Positions 11,238-25,316 of a DNA stretch of 64,000 nt are shown here, in pieces. A program made the position numbers and the translations under genes. The stretch lies in contig CM055897.1 of NCBI GenBank assembly GCA_029582155.1, positions 15,118,482 to 15,182,481 of the forward strand. The letters run 5' to 3'. Every line of letters begins with the position of its first letter. Within the stretch, counting starts at the first letter, position 1. Origin of the DNA: Panopea generosa (Eukaryota > Mollusca > Bivalvia > Adapedonta > Hiatellidae). The notes under the pieces were generated by a model. It did no database searches. It was not told where the DNA came from and saw only the letters and a list, made by a program, of their open reading frames with translations.

Positions 11238-12179
11238 TTTTAATTTGACTGTTTGAAGAATAAGAAGAATTCTCCCCCAGGGCCAAGTTTCAGTGTCACG
11301 CCTTGGTTAATGTATTGTGTGAAAGGCTACTGGAAAGCCAACAGAGTTAAATTTATTCTTGTTAAATGCTTAATGTTAAATGACAAATGCTTTATCATTT
11401 TATACAACTTGTATAGAGCTTTATTCTTAAATTCTATTTCTTAGTTCTAAATGATAAATTCTAAGCAATATAATGTGTTGAAAGTTTTGCATGCAAGTAC
11501 CATCAAGTCCATATCCCACCAACCGCTCAATGTACTTTATTGAAACTTTACACAAGTCTTCCCAGTCATCAGCCCTACTACAATAACTAAGTGACACAAC
11601 TCTTGCCTGAATATAATGCACATTATTGCCCTTGTTTGACTTAGAAATTCTGGTTAAAGTTTTGTATTCAAGTACTATCAATTCCATATCTCACCAACCA
11701 CTCAATGTATTTGATTGAAACTTTACACATGCTTTCCCAGTCATCAACTCTACTATAATGACTAAGTTAGTTAACTTTTGCATGAAAATAATGCAAATTA
11801 TTGCCCTTCTTTGACATAGAATTTTGGTTAAAATTCTACATGCAAGTACTGTCAAGTCCTTATTACACTTGCTCAGTGTATTTGATTGAAACTTTAGATA
11901 CGGCTTTGTAGTCATGAAATTAACTAAATTAATCAAGTCAGATAGCTCTTGCCAGATTTTATGGCAAATTAAGGCCTTTGTTTCACTTAAAAATATTATA
12001 ACTCACTGCATGTATTTGATTGAAACTTCATACAAGATATTGCAGTTATAAGACCTATTCAATTTTGTCAATTAGATAACTCTTATTTGCTTAGATTTGT
12101 CATCAGTCACAATCAAATTTGTACTTCTGTGACAAATATTCAAATAGTTGAGCGCACTGTCCCTCCATCAGCTCTTGTT
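11238..12179 (+). mobile_element. Family A element, copy 2
   Basis: The left end, TTTTAATTTGACTGTTTGAA, is a diverged form of the family start. It is followed by CACGCCTTGGTTAA and by core repeats of about 177 bp carrying CTTCCCAGTCATCA (near 11557 and 11734) and TAACTCTTGC motifs. The right end reads GACAAATATTCAAATAGTTG, then a decayed hairpin (CACTGTCCCTCCATCAG) and CTCTTGTT, ending at 12179. Several short open frames inside on either strand are not conserved between copies and are not genes. Confidence 0.65.
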
Positions 12180-12370
12180 GGTTACTGTTTTGACAAGTTG
12201 AGATTTTGTAAGTCATGTTTTGGTTGGCTAATCAATAATAAGGTGTATGATCTAAGGAGAATAGTTAAGGTTTTATTCATCATGTACATTGTGTATTATA
12301 AATTATTAAGTAAAATATTTATTACCGTTTAAAATAACAAACGAAAGGTTGACAAATTTATGTTATTCAG

Positions 12371-12581
12371 GATCATTTACCCATGGAGGAACGTTTGGCA
12401 TATTTTTTCCATTCTCTTCCCAACTTATCATCCAAAACAAGTAACATCATAGGTAAAATAAACACGTTAGCCACGCAGAACGACCTCTCCATAATGTTGG
12501 TGTATAGGACTCCGGCAAAAAACAACCAGGAAAATGCTCTGCAGTGCGACTTATACTTGGAAAAAGTTTTCATAGCTTCAG
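12371..12581 (+). CDS. Exon D of NKRF-like gene: start of second dsRNA-binding-like domain
   Basis: A 211-nt exon between TGTTATTCAG and GTGAGT (12582). It reads DHLPMEERLAYFFHSLPNLS, then NIIGKINTLATQNDLSIMLV, then YRTPAKNNQEN, then LQCDLYLEKVFIASG, ending in phase 1. The pattern N-x-x-x-x-INxxAxxN-x-L-x-I-x-x-x-Y, followed by a strand with alternating hydrophobics, resembles the first helix and strands of the second repeated domain in NKRF-type proteins. The third strand ends at the glycine that is split across the next intron. That intron is 34 kb long and interrupts the domain just before its final helix. Confidence 0.7.
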
Positions 12582-13302
12582 GTGAGTAATGTACACATAG
12601 CTAGTAGACTTCTCAGTGAATAACTTGTGATAAATTCTACTGAAAGTAATGAAATTATAAATGATAATTCCACCGTTTTCAGTAATAATAAAAATAACAA
12701 AAATTGTTGATTTGAGTGAAGTGTTATTTAAACGATGTGAATACTTGAACATCTCACACAACAAATAATTTTGTACTGTTCTACATATAGAGACAGGCAC
12801 TTCTGGAACATTGGATACATTACCAATGGTTCTAAAAGTGCCTTGTTCCCATAGATAGTCCTCTGTTGGTCCAATTAAGCTGTAAAAAACATAGGATTGA
12901 CCAGGTTGCTTTTTCACAATTTCGATGGTTTGATGGCACCCTTCATTTTAGACAATTCTGCCCATTTGTTACAGTGTATCACTACACATTTTTAAACTGT
13001 TATAGCTTCATCATACAGTTCCAAATGCCATTCAAACTTGGCAGAAATCATGAAAATGTTCCAATGTTTCCATATGCACAAAGAAATATGACATTTTATG
13101 CATTTTTAACATAAAAAATAGCCCAAACTCTTTACACAGCTCTAATTTCTTGGGCGTAAGAATCTTGCTATCGTCATGTAAGGGAAGTAATTCTTTAGTG
13201 AGACCTAGTTGGCATGCCCATTAGTAGCTTCATTCATCAATATAGGACTTATCACTTCAATACTCACTCCGTGAAATAACAGTTATATCTCATTGAAACC
13301 AG
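12582..13302 (+). other. Intron D, 5' part without recognised feature
   Basis: AT-rich sequence between the donor at 12582 and the start of the 74-bp array. The open frames here (12570-12917 on the minus strand, 12866-13114 on the plus strand) show no domain or codon pattern that I can recognise. Confidence 0.55.
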
Positions 13303-16300
13303 AACTACTTTCCACAAACCGCAGTGGTGGTCTAGTTGTAGAGTGTCGGCCTCACATGCAGAATGTCTTGGGTTTGTACTAATCTCCACAAACTGCAGTG
13401 GTGGTCTAGTGGTAATGTGTCTGCCTCATATTCAGAAAGTCTTGGGTTTGTACTACTCTCCACAAACTGCAGTGGTGGTCTAGTGGTAGTGTGTCTCCCT
13501 CACATGCAGAATGTCTTGGGTTTGTACTATTCTCCACAAACGGCAGTGGTGGTCTAGTGGTAGAGTGTCTGCCTCACATGCAGAATGTCTTGGGTTTGTA
13601 CTATTCTCCACAAACCACAGTGGTGGTCTAGTGGTAGAGTGTCTGCCTCACATGCAGAATGTCTTCGGTTTGTACTACTCTCCTAAAACAACAGTGGTGG
13701 TCTAGTGGTAGTGTGTCTGCCTCACATGCAGAATGTCTTGAGTTTGTACTATTCTCCACAAACTGCAGTGGTGGTCTAGTGGTAGAGTGTCTGCCTCACA
13801 TGCAGAATGTCTTGGGTTTGTACTATTCTCCACAAACCACAGTGGTGGTCTACTGGTAGTGTGTCTGCCTCACATGCAGAATGTCTTGGGGTTTTATAAC
13901 TCTCCACAAATGGGAGTGGTGATATAGTGGTAGAGTGTCTGCCTCACATGCAGAATGTTTTGGGTTTGTACTACTCTCAACAAACAACAGTGGTGGTCTA
14001 ATGGTAGAGTGTCTGCCTCACATGCAGAATGTCTTGAGTTTGTACTATTCTCCACAAACCACAGTGATGGTCTAGTGGTAAAGTGTCTCCCTCACATGCA
14101 GAATGTCTTGGGTTTGTACTACTCTCCACAAACCACATTGATGGTCTAGTGGTAGAGTGTCTGCCTCACATGCAGAATGTCTTGGGTTTGTACTATTCTC
14201 CACAAACCACAGTGATGGTCTAGTGGTAAAGTGTCTCTCTCACATGCAGAATGTCTTGGGTTTGTACTACTCTCCAAAACCACATTGGTGGTCTAGTGGT
14301 AAAGTGTCTGCCTCACATGCAAAAGGTCTTGGGTTTGTACTATTCTCTACAAACTGCACTGGTGGTCTAGTGGTAGTGTGTCTGCCTCACATGGAGAATG
14401 TCTTGGGTTTGTACTACTCTACACAAACCACAGTGGTGGTCTAGTGGTAGAGTGTCTGCCTCACATGCAGAATTTCTTGGGTTTGTACTACTTTCCACAA
14501 GCCACAGTGGTGGTCTAGTGGTAGAGTGTCTGCCTCACATGCAGAATGTATTGGGTTTGTACTACTCTCCACAAACCACATTGGTGGTCTAGTGGTAGAG
14601 TGTCCGCCTCACATGCAGAATTTCTTGGATTTGTACTACTCTCCACAAACGGCAGTGGTGGTCTAGTGGTAGAGTGTATGCCTCACATGCAGAATGTCTT
14701 GGGTTTGTACTACTCTCCACAAACCACAGTGGTGGTCTAGTATTAGTGTGTCTTCCTCACATGAAGAATTTCTTGGATTTGTACTACTCTCCACAAACTG
14801 CAGTGGTGGTCTAGTGGTAAAGTGTCTGCCTCACATGCAGAATGTCTTGGGTTTGTACAACTCTCCACAAACTGCAGTGATGGTCTAGTGGTAGTGTGTC
14901 TGCCTAACATACAGAAGGTCTTGGGTTTGTACTACTCTCCACAAACAACAGTGGTGGTCTAGTGGTAGTGTGTCTGCCTCACTTACAAAAGGTCTTGGGA
15001 TTGTACTACTCTCCTAAAACGACAGTGGTGGTCTAGTGGTAGTGTGTCTCCCTCACATGCAGAATGTCTTGAGTTTGTACTACTCTCCACAAATGGGAGT
15101 GGTGATATAGTGGTAGAGTGTGTGCCTCACATGCAGAATGTCTTGAGTTTGTACTACTCTCCACAAATGGCAGTGGTGATATAGTGGTAGAGTGTGTGCC
15201 TCGCATGCAGAATGTCTTGGGTTTGTACAACTTTTCACAACCACAGTGGTGGTCTAGTGGTAGAGTGTCTGCCTCACATACAGAATGTCTTGGGTTTGTA
15301 CTACTCACCACAAACTACAGTGGTGGTCTAGTGGTAGAGTGTCTGCCTCACATGCAGAATGTCTTGGGTTTGTACTACTTTCCACAAGCCACAGTGGTGG
15401 TCTAGTGGTAGAGTGTCTGCCTCACGTGCAGAATGTCTTGGGTTTGTACTACTCTCCACAAACCACAGTGGTGGTCTAGTGGTAGAGTGTCTGCTTCACA
15501 TGCAGAATGTCTTGGGTTTGTACTTCTCTCCACAAACCACAGTGGTGATCTAGTGATAGTGTGTCTTCCTCACATGCAGAATTTCTTGGATTTGTACTAC
15601 TCTCCACAAACAGCAGTGGTGGTCTAGTGGTCAAGTGTCTCCCTCACATGCAGAATGTCTTGGGTTTGTACTACTCTCCACAAACAGCAGTGATGGTCTA
15701 GTGGTAGTGTGTCTGCCTAACATACAGAAGGTCTTGGGTTTGTACTACTCTCCACAAACAACAGTGGTGGTCTAGAGGTAGTGTGTCTGCCTCACATGCA
15801 GAATGCCTTGAGTTTGTACTACTCTCCACAAATGGCAGTGGTGATATAGTGGTAGTGTGTCTGCCTCACATGCAGAATGTCTTGAGTTTGTACTACTCTC
15901 CACAAATGGCAGTGGTGATATAGTGGTAGAGTGTCTGCCTCGCATGCAGAATGTCTTGGGTTTGTACTACTCTCCACAAACAACAGTGGTGGTCTACAGG
16001 TAGTGTGTCTGCCTCACATGCAGAATGTCTTGCGTTTCAACTACTCTCCACAAACAACAGTGGTGGTCTAGTGGTAGAGTGTCTGCATCACATGCAGAAT
16101 GTCTTTGGTTTGTACTACTCTCCACAAACTGCAGTGGTGGTCTAGTGGTAGAGTATCGGCCTCACATGCAAAAGGGCTTGGGTTTGTACTACTCTCCACA
16201 AACCACAGTGGTAGTCTAGTGGTAGTGTGTATGCCTCACATGCAGAATGTCTTGGGTTTGTACTACTCTCCACAAACTGCAGTGGTGGTCTAATGGTAGT

Positions 16301-17348
16301 GTGTCGACCTCACATGCAGAATGTCTTCTGTTTGTACTACTATCTACAAACAACAGTGGTGGTCTAGTGGTAATGTGTCTGCCTCACATGCAGAATGTCT
16401 TGGGTTTGTACTACTCTCCACAAATAACAGTGGTGGTCTAGTGGTAGTGTGTCTGCCTCACATGCAGATTGTCTTGGGTTTGTACTACTCTCCACAAACC
16501 ACAGTTGTGGTCTAGTGGTAGTGTGTCTGCCTCACATGCAGAATGTCTTGGGTTTGTACTACTCTACACAAACAACAGTGGTGGTCTAGTGGTAGTGTGT
16601 CTGCGTCACATGCAGAAGGTCTTGGCTTTGTACTACTCTCCACAAACTGCAATTGTGGTCTAGTGGTAGTGTGGCTGCCTCACATGCAGAATGTCTTGGG
16701 TTTGTACTACTCTCCACAAACCACATTGGTGGTCTAGTGGTAGTGTGTCTGCCTCACATGGAGAATGTCTTGGATTTGTACTACTCTCCACAAATAACAG
16801 TGGTGATCTAGTGGTAATGTGTCTGCCTCACATGCAGACTGTCTTGGGTTTGTAATACTGTACACAAACAACAGTGATGCTGTAGTGGTAGTGTGTCTGC
16901 CTCACATGCAGAATGTCTTGGGTTTGTACTACTCTCCACAAACTGCCGTAGTGGTCTAGTGGAAGTGTGTCTGCCTCACATGCAGAATGTCTTGGGTTTG
17001 TACTACTCTCCACAAACAACAGTGGTGGTCTAGTGGTAGTGTGTCTGCCTCACATGCAGAATGTCTTGGATTTGTACTACTCTCCACAAACCACAATGAT
17101 GGTCTAGGGGTAAAATATCTGCCTCACATGCAGAATGTCTTGGGTTTGTACTACTCTCCACAAACTGCAGTGGTGGTCTAGTGGTAGTGTGTCTGCCTCA
17201 CATGCAGAATGTCTTTGTTTTGTACTACTGTCCAGAAACTGCAGTGGTGGTCTAGTGGTAATGTGTCTACATCACATGCAGAATGTCTGGGGTTTGTACT
17301 ACTCTCCACAAACCACAGTGGTGGTCTAGTGATAGTGTGTCTGCCTCA

Positions 17349-20300
17349 CATGCAGAATGTCTTGGGTTTGTACTACTCTCCACAAACCACAGTGGTGGTC
17401 TAGTTGTAGTGTGTCTGCCTCGCATGCAGAATGTCTTGGATTTGTACTACTCTCCACAAACGACAGTGGTGATCTAGTGTTAGAGTGTCTGCCTCAGATA
17501 CAGAATGTCTAGGGTTTTTACTACTCTCCACAAACCGCAGTGGTGGTCTAGTGGTAGAGTGACTGACTCGCATGCAGAATGTCTTGGGTTTGTACTACTC
17601 TCCTCAAACAACAGTGATGGTCTAGTGGAAGAGTGTATGCCTCACATACAGAAGGTACTGGGTTTGTACTACTCTCCACAAACCACAGTGGTGGTCTAGT
17701 GTTAGAGTGTCTGCCTCGGATATAGAATTTCTAGGGTTTGTATTACTCTCCACAAACCGCAGTGTTGGTATATTGGTAGAGTGTCTGCCTCACATGCAGA
17801 ATGTCTTCGGTTTGTACTACTCTCCACCAACCACAGTGGTGGTCTAGTTGTAGTGTGTCTGCCTCGCATGCAGAATGTGTTAGGTTTGTATTACTCTCCA
17901 CAAACCACACTGGTGGTCTAGTGGTAGAGTGTCTGCCTCACATGCAGAATGTCTTGGGTTTGTACTACTCTCCACAAACCACTGTTGTGATGTATTGGTA
18001 GAGTGTCTGCCTCGTTTGCAGAATGTCTTGGGTTTGTACTACTCTCCACAAACCGCAGTGGTGGTCTAGTGGTAGTCTGTCTGCCTCACATGCAGAATGT
18101 CTTGGGTTTGTACTTCTATCCACAAACCGCAGTTGTGGTCTAGTGGTAGAGTGTCTGCCTCACATGCAGAATGTCTTGAGTTTGTACTACTCTCCACTAA
18201 CCACAGTGATGGTCTAGTGGTAGTGTGTCTGCCTCGCATGCAGAATGTCTTGGGTTTGTACTACTCTCCAAAAACTGCAGTGGTGGTCTAGTGGTAGTGT
18301 CTCTGCCTCGCATACTGAATGTCTTGGATTTGTACTAATCTCCACAAACTGCAGTGGTGGTCTAGTGGTAGTGTGTCTGCCTCACATGCAAAATTTGTTA
18401 GGTTTGTACTACTCTCCACAAACCACAGTGGTGGTCTAGTGGTAAAGTGTCTGCCTTGCATGCAGAATGTCTTGGATTTGTTCTACTCTCCACAAACCAC
18501 AGTGGTGGTCTAGTGGTAGTGTGTCTGCCTCACATGCAGAATGTCTTGGGTTTGTACTACTCTCCACAAACAACAGTGATGGTCTAGTGGTAGAGTGTCT
18601 GCCTCACATACAGAAGTTCTTGGATTTTACTACTCTCCACAAACCACAGTGGTGGTCTAGTGGTAGAGTGTCAGCCTCACATACAGAAGTTCTTGGATTT
18701 TACTACTCTCCACAAACCACAGTGGTGGTCTAGTGGTAGAGTGTCAGCCTGGCATGCAGAATGTCTTGGGTTTGTATTACTCTTCACAAACCACAGTGGT
18801 GGTCTAGTGGTAGAGTGTCTGCCTCACATGCAGAATGTCTTGGGTTTGTACTACTCTCCACAAACCACAGTGGTGGTCTAGTGGTAGAGTGTCTGCCTCA
18901 CATGGAGAATGTCTTGGGTTTGTACTACTCTCCACACACCACAGTGGTGGTCTAGTGGTAGTGTTTCTGCCTCACATGGAAAATGTCTTGGGTTTGTACT
19001 TCTTTCCACAAACTGCAGTGGTGGTCTAATGGTAGTGTGCCTGCCTCACATGCAGAATGTCTTGGATTTGTACTATTCTCCACAAACTGCAGTGGTGGTC
19101 TAGTGGTAGAGTGTCTGCCTCACATGCAGAATGTCTTGGATTTGTACTACTCTCCACAAACCACAGTGGTGGTCTAGTGGTAGTGTGTCTGCCTCACATG
19201 GAGAATGTCTTGGGTTTGTACTACTCTCCACAAACCACATTGGTGGTCTAGTGGTAGTGTGTCTGCCTCACATGCAGAATGTCTTGGGTTTGTACTACTC
19301 TCCACAAACCACAGTGGTGGTCTAGTGGTAGAGTGTCTGCCTCACATGCAGAATGTCTTGGGTTTGTACTACTCTCCACAAACCACAGTGGTGGTCTAGT
19401 GGTAGAGTGTCTGCCTCACATGGAGAATGTCTTGGGTTTGTACTACTCTCCACACACCACAGTGGTGGTCTAGTGGTAGTGTTTCTGCCTCACATGGAAA
19501 ATGTCTTGGGTTTGTACTACTTTCCACAAACTGCAGTGGTGGTCTAATGGTAGTGTGCCTGCCTCACATGCAGAATGTCTTGGATTTGTACTATTCTCCA
19601 CAAACTGCAGTGGTGGTCTAGTGGTAGAGTGTCTGCCTCACATGCAGAATGTCTTGGATTTGTACTACTCTTCACAAACCACAGTGGTGGTTTAGCGGTA
19701 GTGTGTCTGCCTCACATGGAGATTGTCTTGGGTTTGTACTACTCTCCACAAACCACATTGGTGGTCTAGTGGTAGTGTGTCTGCCTCACATGCAGAATGT
19801 CTTGGGTTTGTACTACTCTCCACAAACCACAGTGGTGGTCTAGTGGTAGTGTCTCTGCCTCGCATACAGAATGTCTTGGATTTGCACTAATCTCCACAAA
19901 CTGCAGTGGTGGTCTAGTGATAGTGTGTCTGCCTCACATGCAGAATGTGTTAGGTTTGTATTACTCTCCACAAACCACAGTGGTGGTCTAGTGGTAGAGT
20001 GTCTGCCTCACATGCAGAATGTCTTGGGTTTGTACTACTCTCCACAAACCACTGTGGTGGTGTAGTGGTAGAGTGTCTGCCTCGCATGCAGAATGTCTTA
20101 GATTTGTATTACTTTCCACAAACAACAGTGGTGGTATAGTGGTAGTGTACCTGCCTCACATGCAGAATGTCTTGGGTTTGTACTACTCTCCACAAACCGC
20201 AGTGGTGGTCTAGTGGTAGTCTGTCTGCCTCATATGGAGAATGTCTTGGGTTTGTACTACTCTCCACAAACCACAGTGGTGGTCTAGTTGTAGTGTGTCT

Positions 20301-23300
20301 GCCTCGCATGCAGAATGTCTTGGGTTAGTACTACTCTCCACAAACCACAGTGATGGTCTAGTTGTAGTGTGTCTGCCTCGCATGCAGAATGTCTTGGGTT
20401 AGTACTACTCTCCACAAACTGCAGTGGTGGTCTAGTGGTAGTGTGTCTGCCTCACATGCAAAATGTGTTAGGTTTGTACTACTTTCCACAAACCACAGTG
20501 GTGGTCTAGTGGTAAAGTGTCTGCCTTGCATGCAGAATGTCTTGGATTTGTACTACTCTCCACTAACCACAGTGGTGGTCTAGTGGTAGTGTATCTGCCT
20601 CGCATGCAGAATGTCTTGGGTTTGTACTACTCTCCACAAACCACAGTGGTGGTCTAGTTGTAGTGTGTCTGCCTCGCATGCAGAATGTCTTGGATTTGTA
20701 CTACTCTCCACAAACGACAGTGGTGATCTAGTGTTAGAGTGTCTGCCTCAGATACAGAATGTCTAGGGTTTTTACTACTCTCCACAAACCGCAGTGGTGG
20801 TCTAGTGGTAGAGTGACTGACTCGCATGCAGAATGTCTTGGGTTTGTACTACTCTCCTCAAACAACAGTGATGGTCTAGTGGAAGAGTGTATGCCTCACA
20901 TACAGAAGGTACTGGGTTTGTACTACTCTCCACAAACCACAGTGGTGGTCTAGTGTTAGAGTGTCTGCCTCGGATATAGAATTTCTAGGGTTTGTATTAC
21001 TCTCCACAAACCGCAGTGTTGGTATATTGGTAGAGTGTCTGCCTCACATGCAGAATGTCTTCGGTTTGTACTACTCTCCACCAACCACAGTGGTGGTCTA
21101 GTTGTAGTGTGTCTGCCTCGCATGCAGAATGTGTTAGGTTTGTATTACTCTCCACAAACCACACTGGTGGTCTAGTGGTAGAGTGTCTGCCTCACATGCA
21201 GAATGTCTTGGGTTTGTACTACTCTCCACAAACCACTGTTGTGATGTATTGGTAGAGTGTCTGCCTCGTTTGCAGAATGTCTTGGGTTTGTACTACTCTC
21301 CACAAACCGCAGTGGTGGTCTAGTGGTAGTCTGTCTGCCTCACATGCAGAATGTCTTGGGTTTGTACTTCTATCCACAAACCGCAGTTGTGGTCTAGTGG
21401 TAGAGTGTCTGCCTCACATGCAGAATGTCTTGAGTTTGTACTACTCTCCACTAACCACAGTGATGGTCTAGTGGTAGTGTGTCTGCCTCGCATGCAGAAT
21501 GTCTTGGGTTTGTACTACTCTCCAAAAACTGCAGTGGTGGTCTAGTGGTAGTGTCTCTGCCTCGCATACTGAATGTCTTGGATTTGTACTAATCTCCACA
21601 AACTGCAGTGGTGGTCTAGTGGTAGTGTGTCTGCCTCACATGCAAAATTTGTTAGGTTTGTACTACTCTCCACAAACCACAGTGGTGGTCTAGTGGTAAA
21701 GTGTCTGCCTTGCATGCAGAATGTCTTGGATTTGTTCTACTCTCCACAAACCACAGTGGTGGTCTAGTGGTAGTGTGTCTGCCTCACATGCAGAATGTCT
21801 TGGGTTTGTACTACTCTCCACAAACAACAGTGATGGTCTAGTGGTAGAGTGTCTGCCTCACATACAGAAGTTCTTGGATTTTACTACTCTCCACAAACCA
21901 CAGTGGTGGTCTAGTGGTAGAGTGTCAGCCTCACATACAGAAGTTCTTGGATTTTACTACTCTCCACAAACCACAGTGGTGGTCTAGTGGTAGAGTGTCA
22001 GCCTGGCATGCAGAATGTCTTGGGTTTGTATTACTCTTCACAAACCACAGTGGTGGTCTAGTGGTAGAGTGTCTGCCTCACATGCAGAATGTCTTGGGTT
22101 TGTACTACTCTCCACAAACCACAGTGGTGGTCTAGTGGTAGAGTGTCTGCCTCACATGGAGAATGTCTTGGGTTTGTACTACTCTCCACACACCACAGTG
22201 GTGGTCTAGTGGTAGTGTTTCTGCCTCACATGGAAAATGTCTTGGGTTTGTACTTCTTTCCACAAACTGCAGTGGTGGTCTAATGGTAGTGTGCCTGCCT
22301 CACATGCAGAATGTCTTGGATTTGTACTATTCTCCACAAACTGCAGTGGTGGTCTAGTGGTAGAGTGTCTGCCTCACATGCAGAATGTCTTGGATTTGTA
22401 CTACTCTCCACAAACCACAGTGGTGGTCTAGTGGTAGTGTGTCTGCCTCACATGGAGAATGTCTTGGGTTTGTACTACTCTCCACAAACCACATTGGTGG
22501 TCTAGTGGTAGTGTGTCTGCCTCACATGCAGAATGTCTTGGGTTTGTACTACTCTCCACAAACCACAGTGGTGGTCTAGTGGTAGAGTGTCTGCCTCACA
22601 TGCAGAATGTCTTGGGTTTGTACTACTCTCCACAAACCACAGTGGTGGTCTAGTGGTAGAGTGTCTGCCTCACATGGAGAATGTCTTGGGTTTGTACTAC
22701 TCTCCACACACCACAGTGGTGGTCTAGTGGTAGTGTTTCTGCCTCACATGGAAAATGTCTTGGGTTTGTACTACTTTCCACAAACTGCAGTGGTGGTCTA
22801 ATGGTAGTGTGCCTGCCTCACATGCAGAATGTCTTGGATTTGTACTATTCTCCACAAACTGCAGTGGTGGTCTAGTGGTAGAGTGTCTGCCTCACATGCA
22901 GAATGTCTTGGATTTGTACTACTCTTCACAAACCACAGTGGTGGTTTAGCGGTAGTGTGTCTGCCTCACATGGAGATTGTCTTGGGTTTGTACTACTCTC
23001 CACAAACCACATTGGTGGTCTAGTGGTAGTGTGTCTGCCTCACATGCAGAATGTCTTGGGTTTGTACTACTCTCCACAAACCACAGTGGTGGTCTAGTGG
23101 TAGTGTCTCTGCCTCGCATACAGAATGTCTTGGATTTGCACTAATCTCCACAAACTGCAGTGGTGGTCTAGTGATAGTGTGTCTGCCTCACATGCAGAAT
23201 GTGTTAGGTTTGTATTACTCTCCACAAACCACAGTGGTGGTCTAGTGGTAGAGTGTCTGCCTCACATGCAGAATGTCTTGGGTTTGTACTACTCTCCACA

Positions 23301-23890
23301 AACCACTGTGGTGGTGTAGTGGTAGAGTGTCTGCCTCGCATGCAGAATGTCTTAGATTTGTATTACTTTCCACAAACAACAGTGGTGGTATAGTGGTAGT
23401 GTACCTGCCTCACATGCAGAATGTCTTGGGTTTGTACTACTCTCCACAAACCGCAGTGGTGGTCTAGTGGTAGTCTGTCTGCCTCATATGGAGAATGTCT
23501 TGGGTTTGTACTACTCTCCACAAACCACAGTGGTGGTCTAGTTGTAGTGTGTCTGCCTCGCATGCAGAATGTCTTGGGTTAGTACTACTCTCCACAAACC
23601 ACAGTGATGGTCTAGTTGTAGTGTGTCTGCCTCGCATGCAGAATGTCTTGGGTTAGTACTACTCTCCACAAACTGCAGTGGTGGTCTAGTGGTAGTGTGT
23701 CTGCCTCACATGCAAAATGTGTTAGGTTTGTACTACTTTCCACAAACCACAGTGGTGGTCTAGTGGTAAAGTGTCTGCCTTGCATGCAGAATGTCTTGGA
23801 TTTGTACTACTCTCCACTAACCACAGTGGTGGTCTAGTGGTAGTGTATCTGCCTCGCATGCAGAATGTCTTGGGTTTGTACTACTCTCCA
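17349..23890 (+). repeat. 3254-bp higher-order tandem duplication in the 74-bp array
   Basis: Blocks 17349-20602 and 20603-23856 match in order with a constant shift of 3254 bp (44 units, two of them 73 nt). Matched landmarks include CTAGGGTTTTTACTACTC (near 17511 and 20765), a pair of shortened units reading TTCTTGGATTTTACTACTC (near 18618 and 21872), and TGGAGATTGTC (near 19719 and 22973). I saw no differences in the segments compared. Identity begins after the C/A-to-C/G change at 17348 and is lost at 20637 against 23891, where GTCTCCACAAA-type sequence meets CTCCAAAAACT. Confidence 0.85.
18735..19795 (+). repeat. 518-bp (7-unit) duplication nested in the 3254-bp block
   Basis: Seven consecutive variant units starting near 18761 recur 518 bp later. 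They include the CACACACCACAG variant (near 18931 and 19449), TTTCTGCCTCACATGGAAAATG (within 18964-18985 and 19482-19503) and GTGTGCCTGCC. A few substitutions separate the copies (for example CTTCTTTCC versus CTACTTTCC). Since both copies appear again in the second 3254-bp block, the 518-bp duplication is older than the 3254-bp one. Confidence 0.75.
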
Positions 23891-25316
23891 AAAACTGCAG
23901 TGGTGGTCTAGTGGTAGTGTCTCTGCCTCGCATACTGAATGTCTTGGATTTGTACTAATCTCCACAAACTGCAGTGGTGGTCTAGTGGTAGTGTGTCTGC
24001 CTCACATGGAGAATGTCTTGGGTTTGTACTACTCTCCACAAACCACATTGGTGGTCTAGTGGTAGTGTGTCTGCCTCACATGCAGAATGTCTTGGGTTTG
24101 TACTACTCTCCACAAACCACAGTGGTGGTATAGTGGTAGAGTGTCTGCCTCACATGCAGAATGTCTTGGGTTTGTACTACTCTCCACAAACCACAGTGGT
24201 GGTCTAGTGGTAGAGTGTCTGCCTCACATGGAGAATGTCTTGGGTTTGTACTACTCTCCACACACCACAGTGGTGGTCTAGTGGTAGTGTTTCTGCCTCA
24301 CATGGAAAATGTCTTGGGTTTGTACTACTTTCCACAAACTGCAGTGGTGGTCTAATGGTAGTGTGCCTGCCTCACATGCAGAATGTCTTGGATTTGTACT
24401 ATTCTCCACAAACTGCAGTGGTGGTCTAGTGGTAGAGTGTCTGCCTCACATGCAGAATGTCTTGGATTCGTACTACTCTCCACAAACCACAGTGGTGGTC
24501 TAGCGGTAGTGTGTCTGCCTCACATGGAGAATGTCTTGGGTTTGTACTACTCTCCACAAACCACATTGGTGGTCTAGTGGTAGTGTGTCTGCCTCACATG
24601 CAGAACGTCTTGGGTTTGTACTACTCTCCACAAACCACAGTGGTGGTCTAGTGGTAGTGTCTCTGCCTCGCATACAGAATGTCTTGGATTTGTACTAATC
24701 TCCACAAACTGCAGTGGTGGTCTAGTGGTAGTGTGTCTGCCTCACATGCAGAATGTGTTAGGTTTGTATTACTTTCCACAAACCACACTGGTGGTCTAGT
24801 GGTAGAGTGCCTGCCTCACATGCAGAATATCTTGGGTTTGTACTACTCTCCACAAACCACTGTGGTGGTGTAGTGGTAGAGTGTCTGCCTCGCATGCAGA
24901 ATGTCTTAGATTTGTATTACTTTCCACAAACAACAGTGGTGGTATAGTGGTAGTGTACCTGCCTCACATGCAGAATGTCTTGGGTTTGTACTACTCTCCA
25001 CAAACCGCAGTGGTGGTCTAGTGGTAGTCTGTCTGCCTCACATGGAGAATGTCTTGGGTTTGTACTACTCTCCACAAACCACAGTGGTGGTCTAGTTGTA
25101 GTGTGTCTGCCTCGCATGCAGAATGTCTTGGGTTAGTACTACTCTCCACAAACCACAGTGATGGTCTAGTTGTAGTGTGTCTGCCTCACATGCAGAATGT
25201 CTTGGGTTAGTACTACTCTCCACAAACCACAGTGATGGTCTAGTTGTAGTCTGTCTGCCTCACATGGAGAATGTCTTGGGTTTGTACTACTCTCCACAAA
25301 CCACAGTGGTGGTCTA

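Noticed and set aside
12570..12917. Minus-strand open frame of 115 codons
   Set aside because: Low-complexity AT-rich intron sequence overlapping exon D on the other strand, with no domain or start context.
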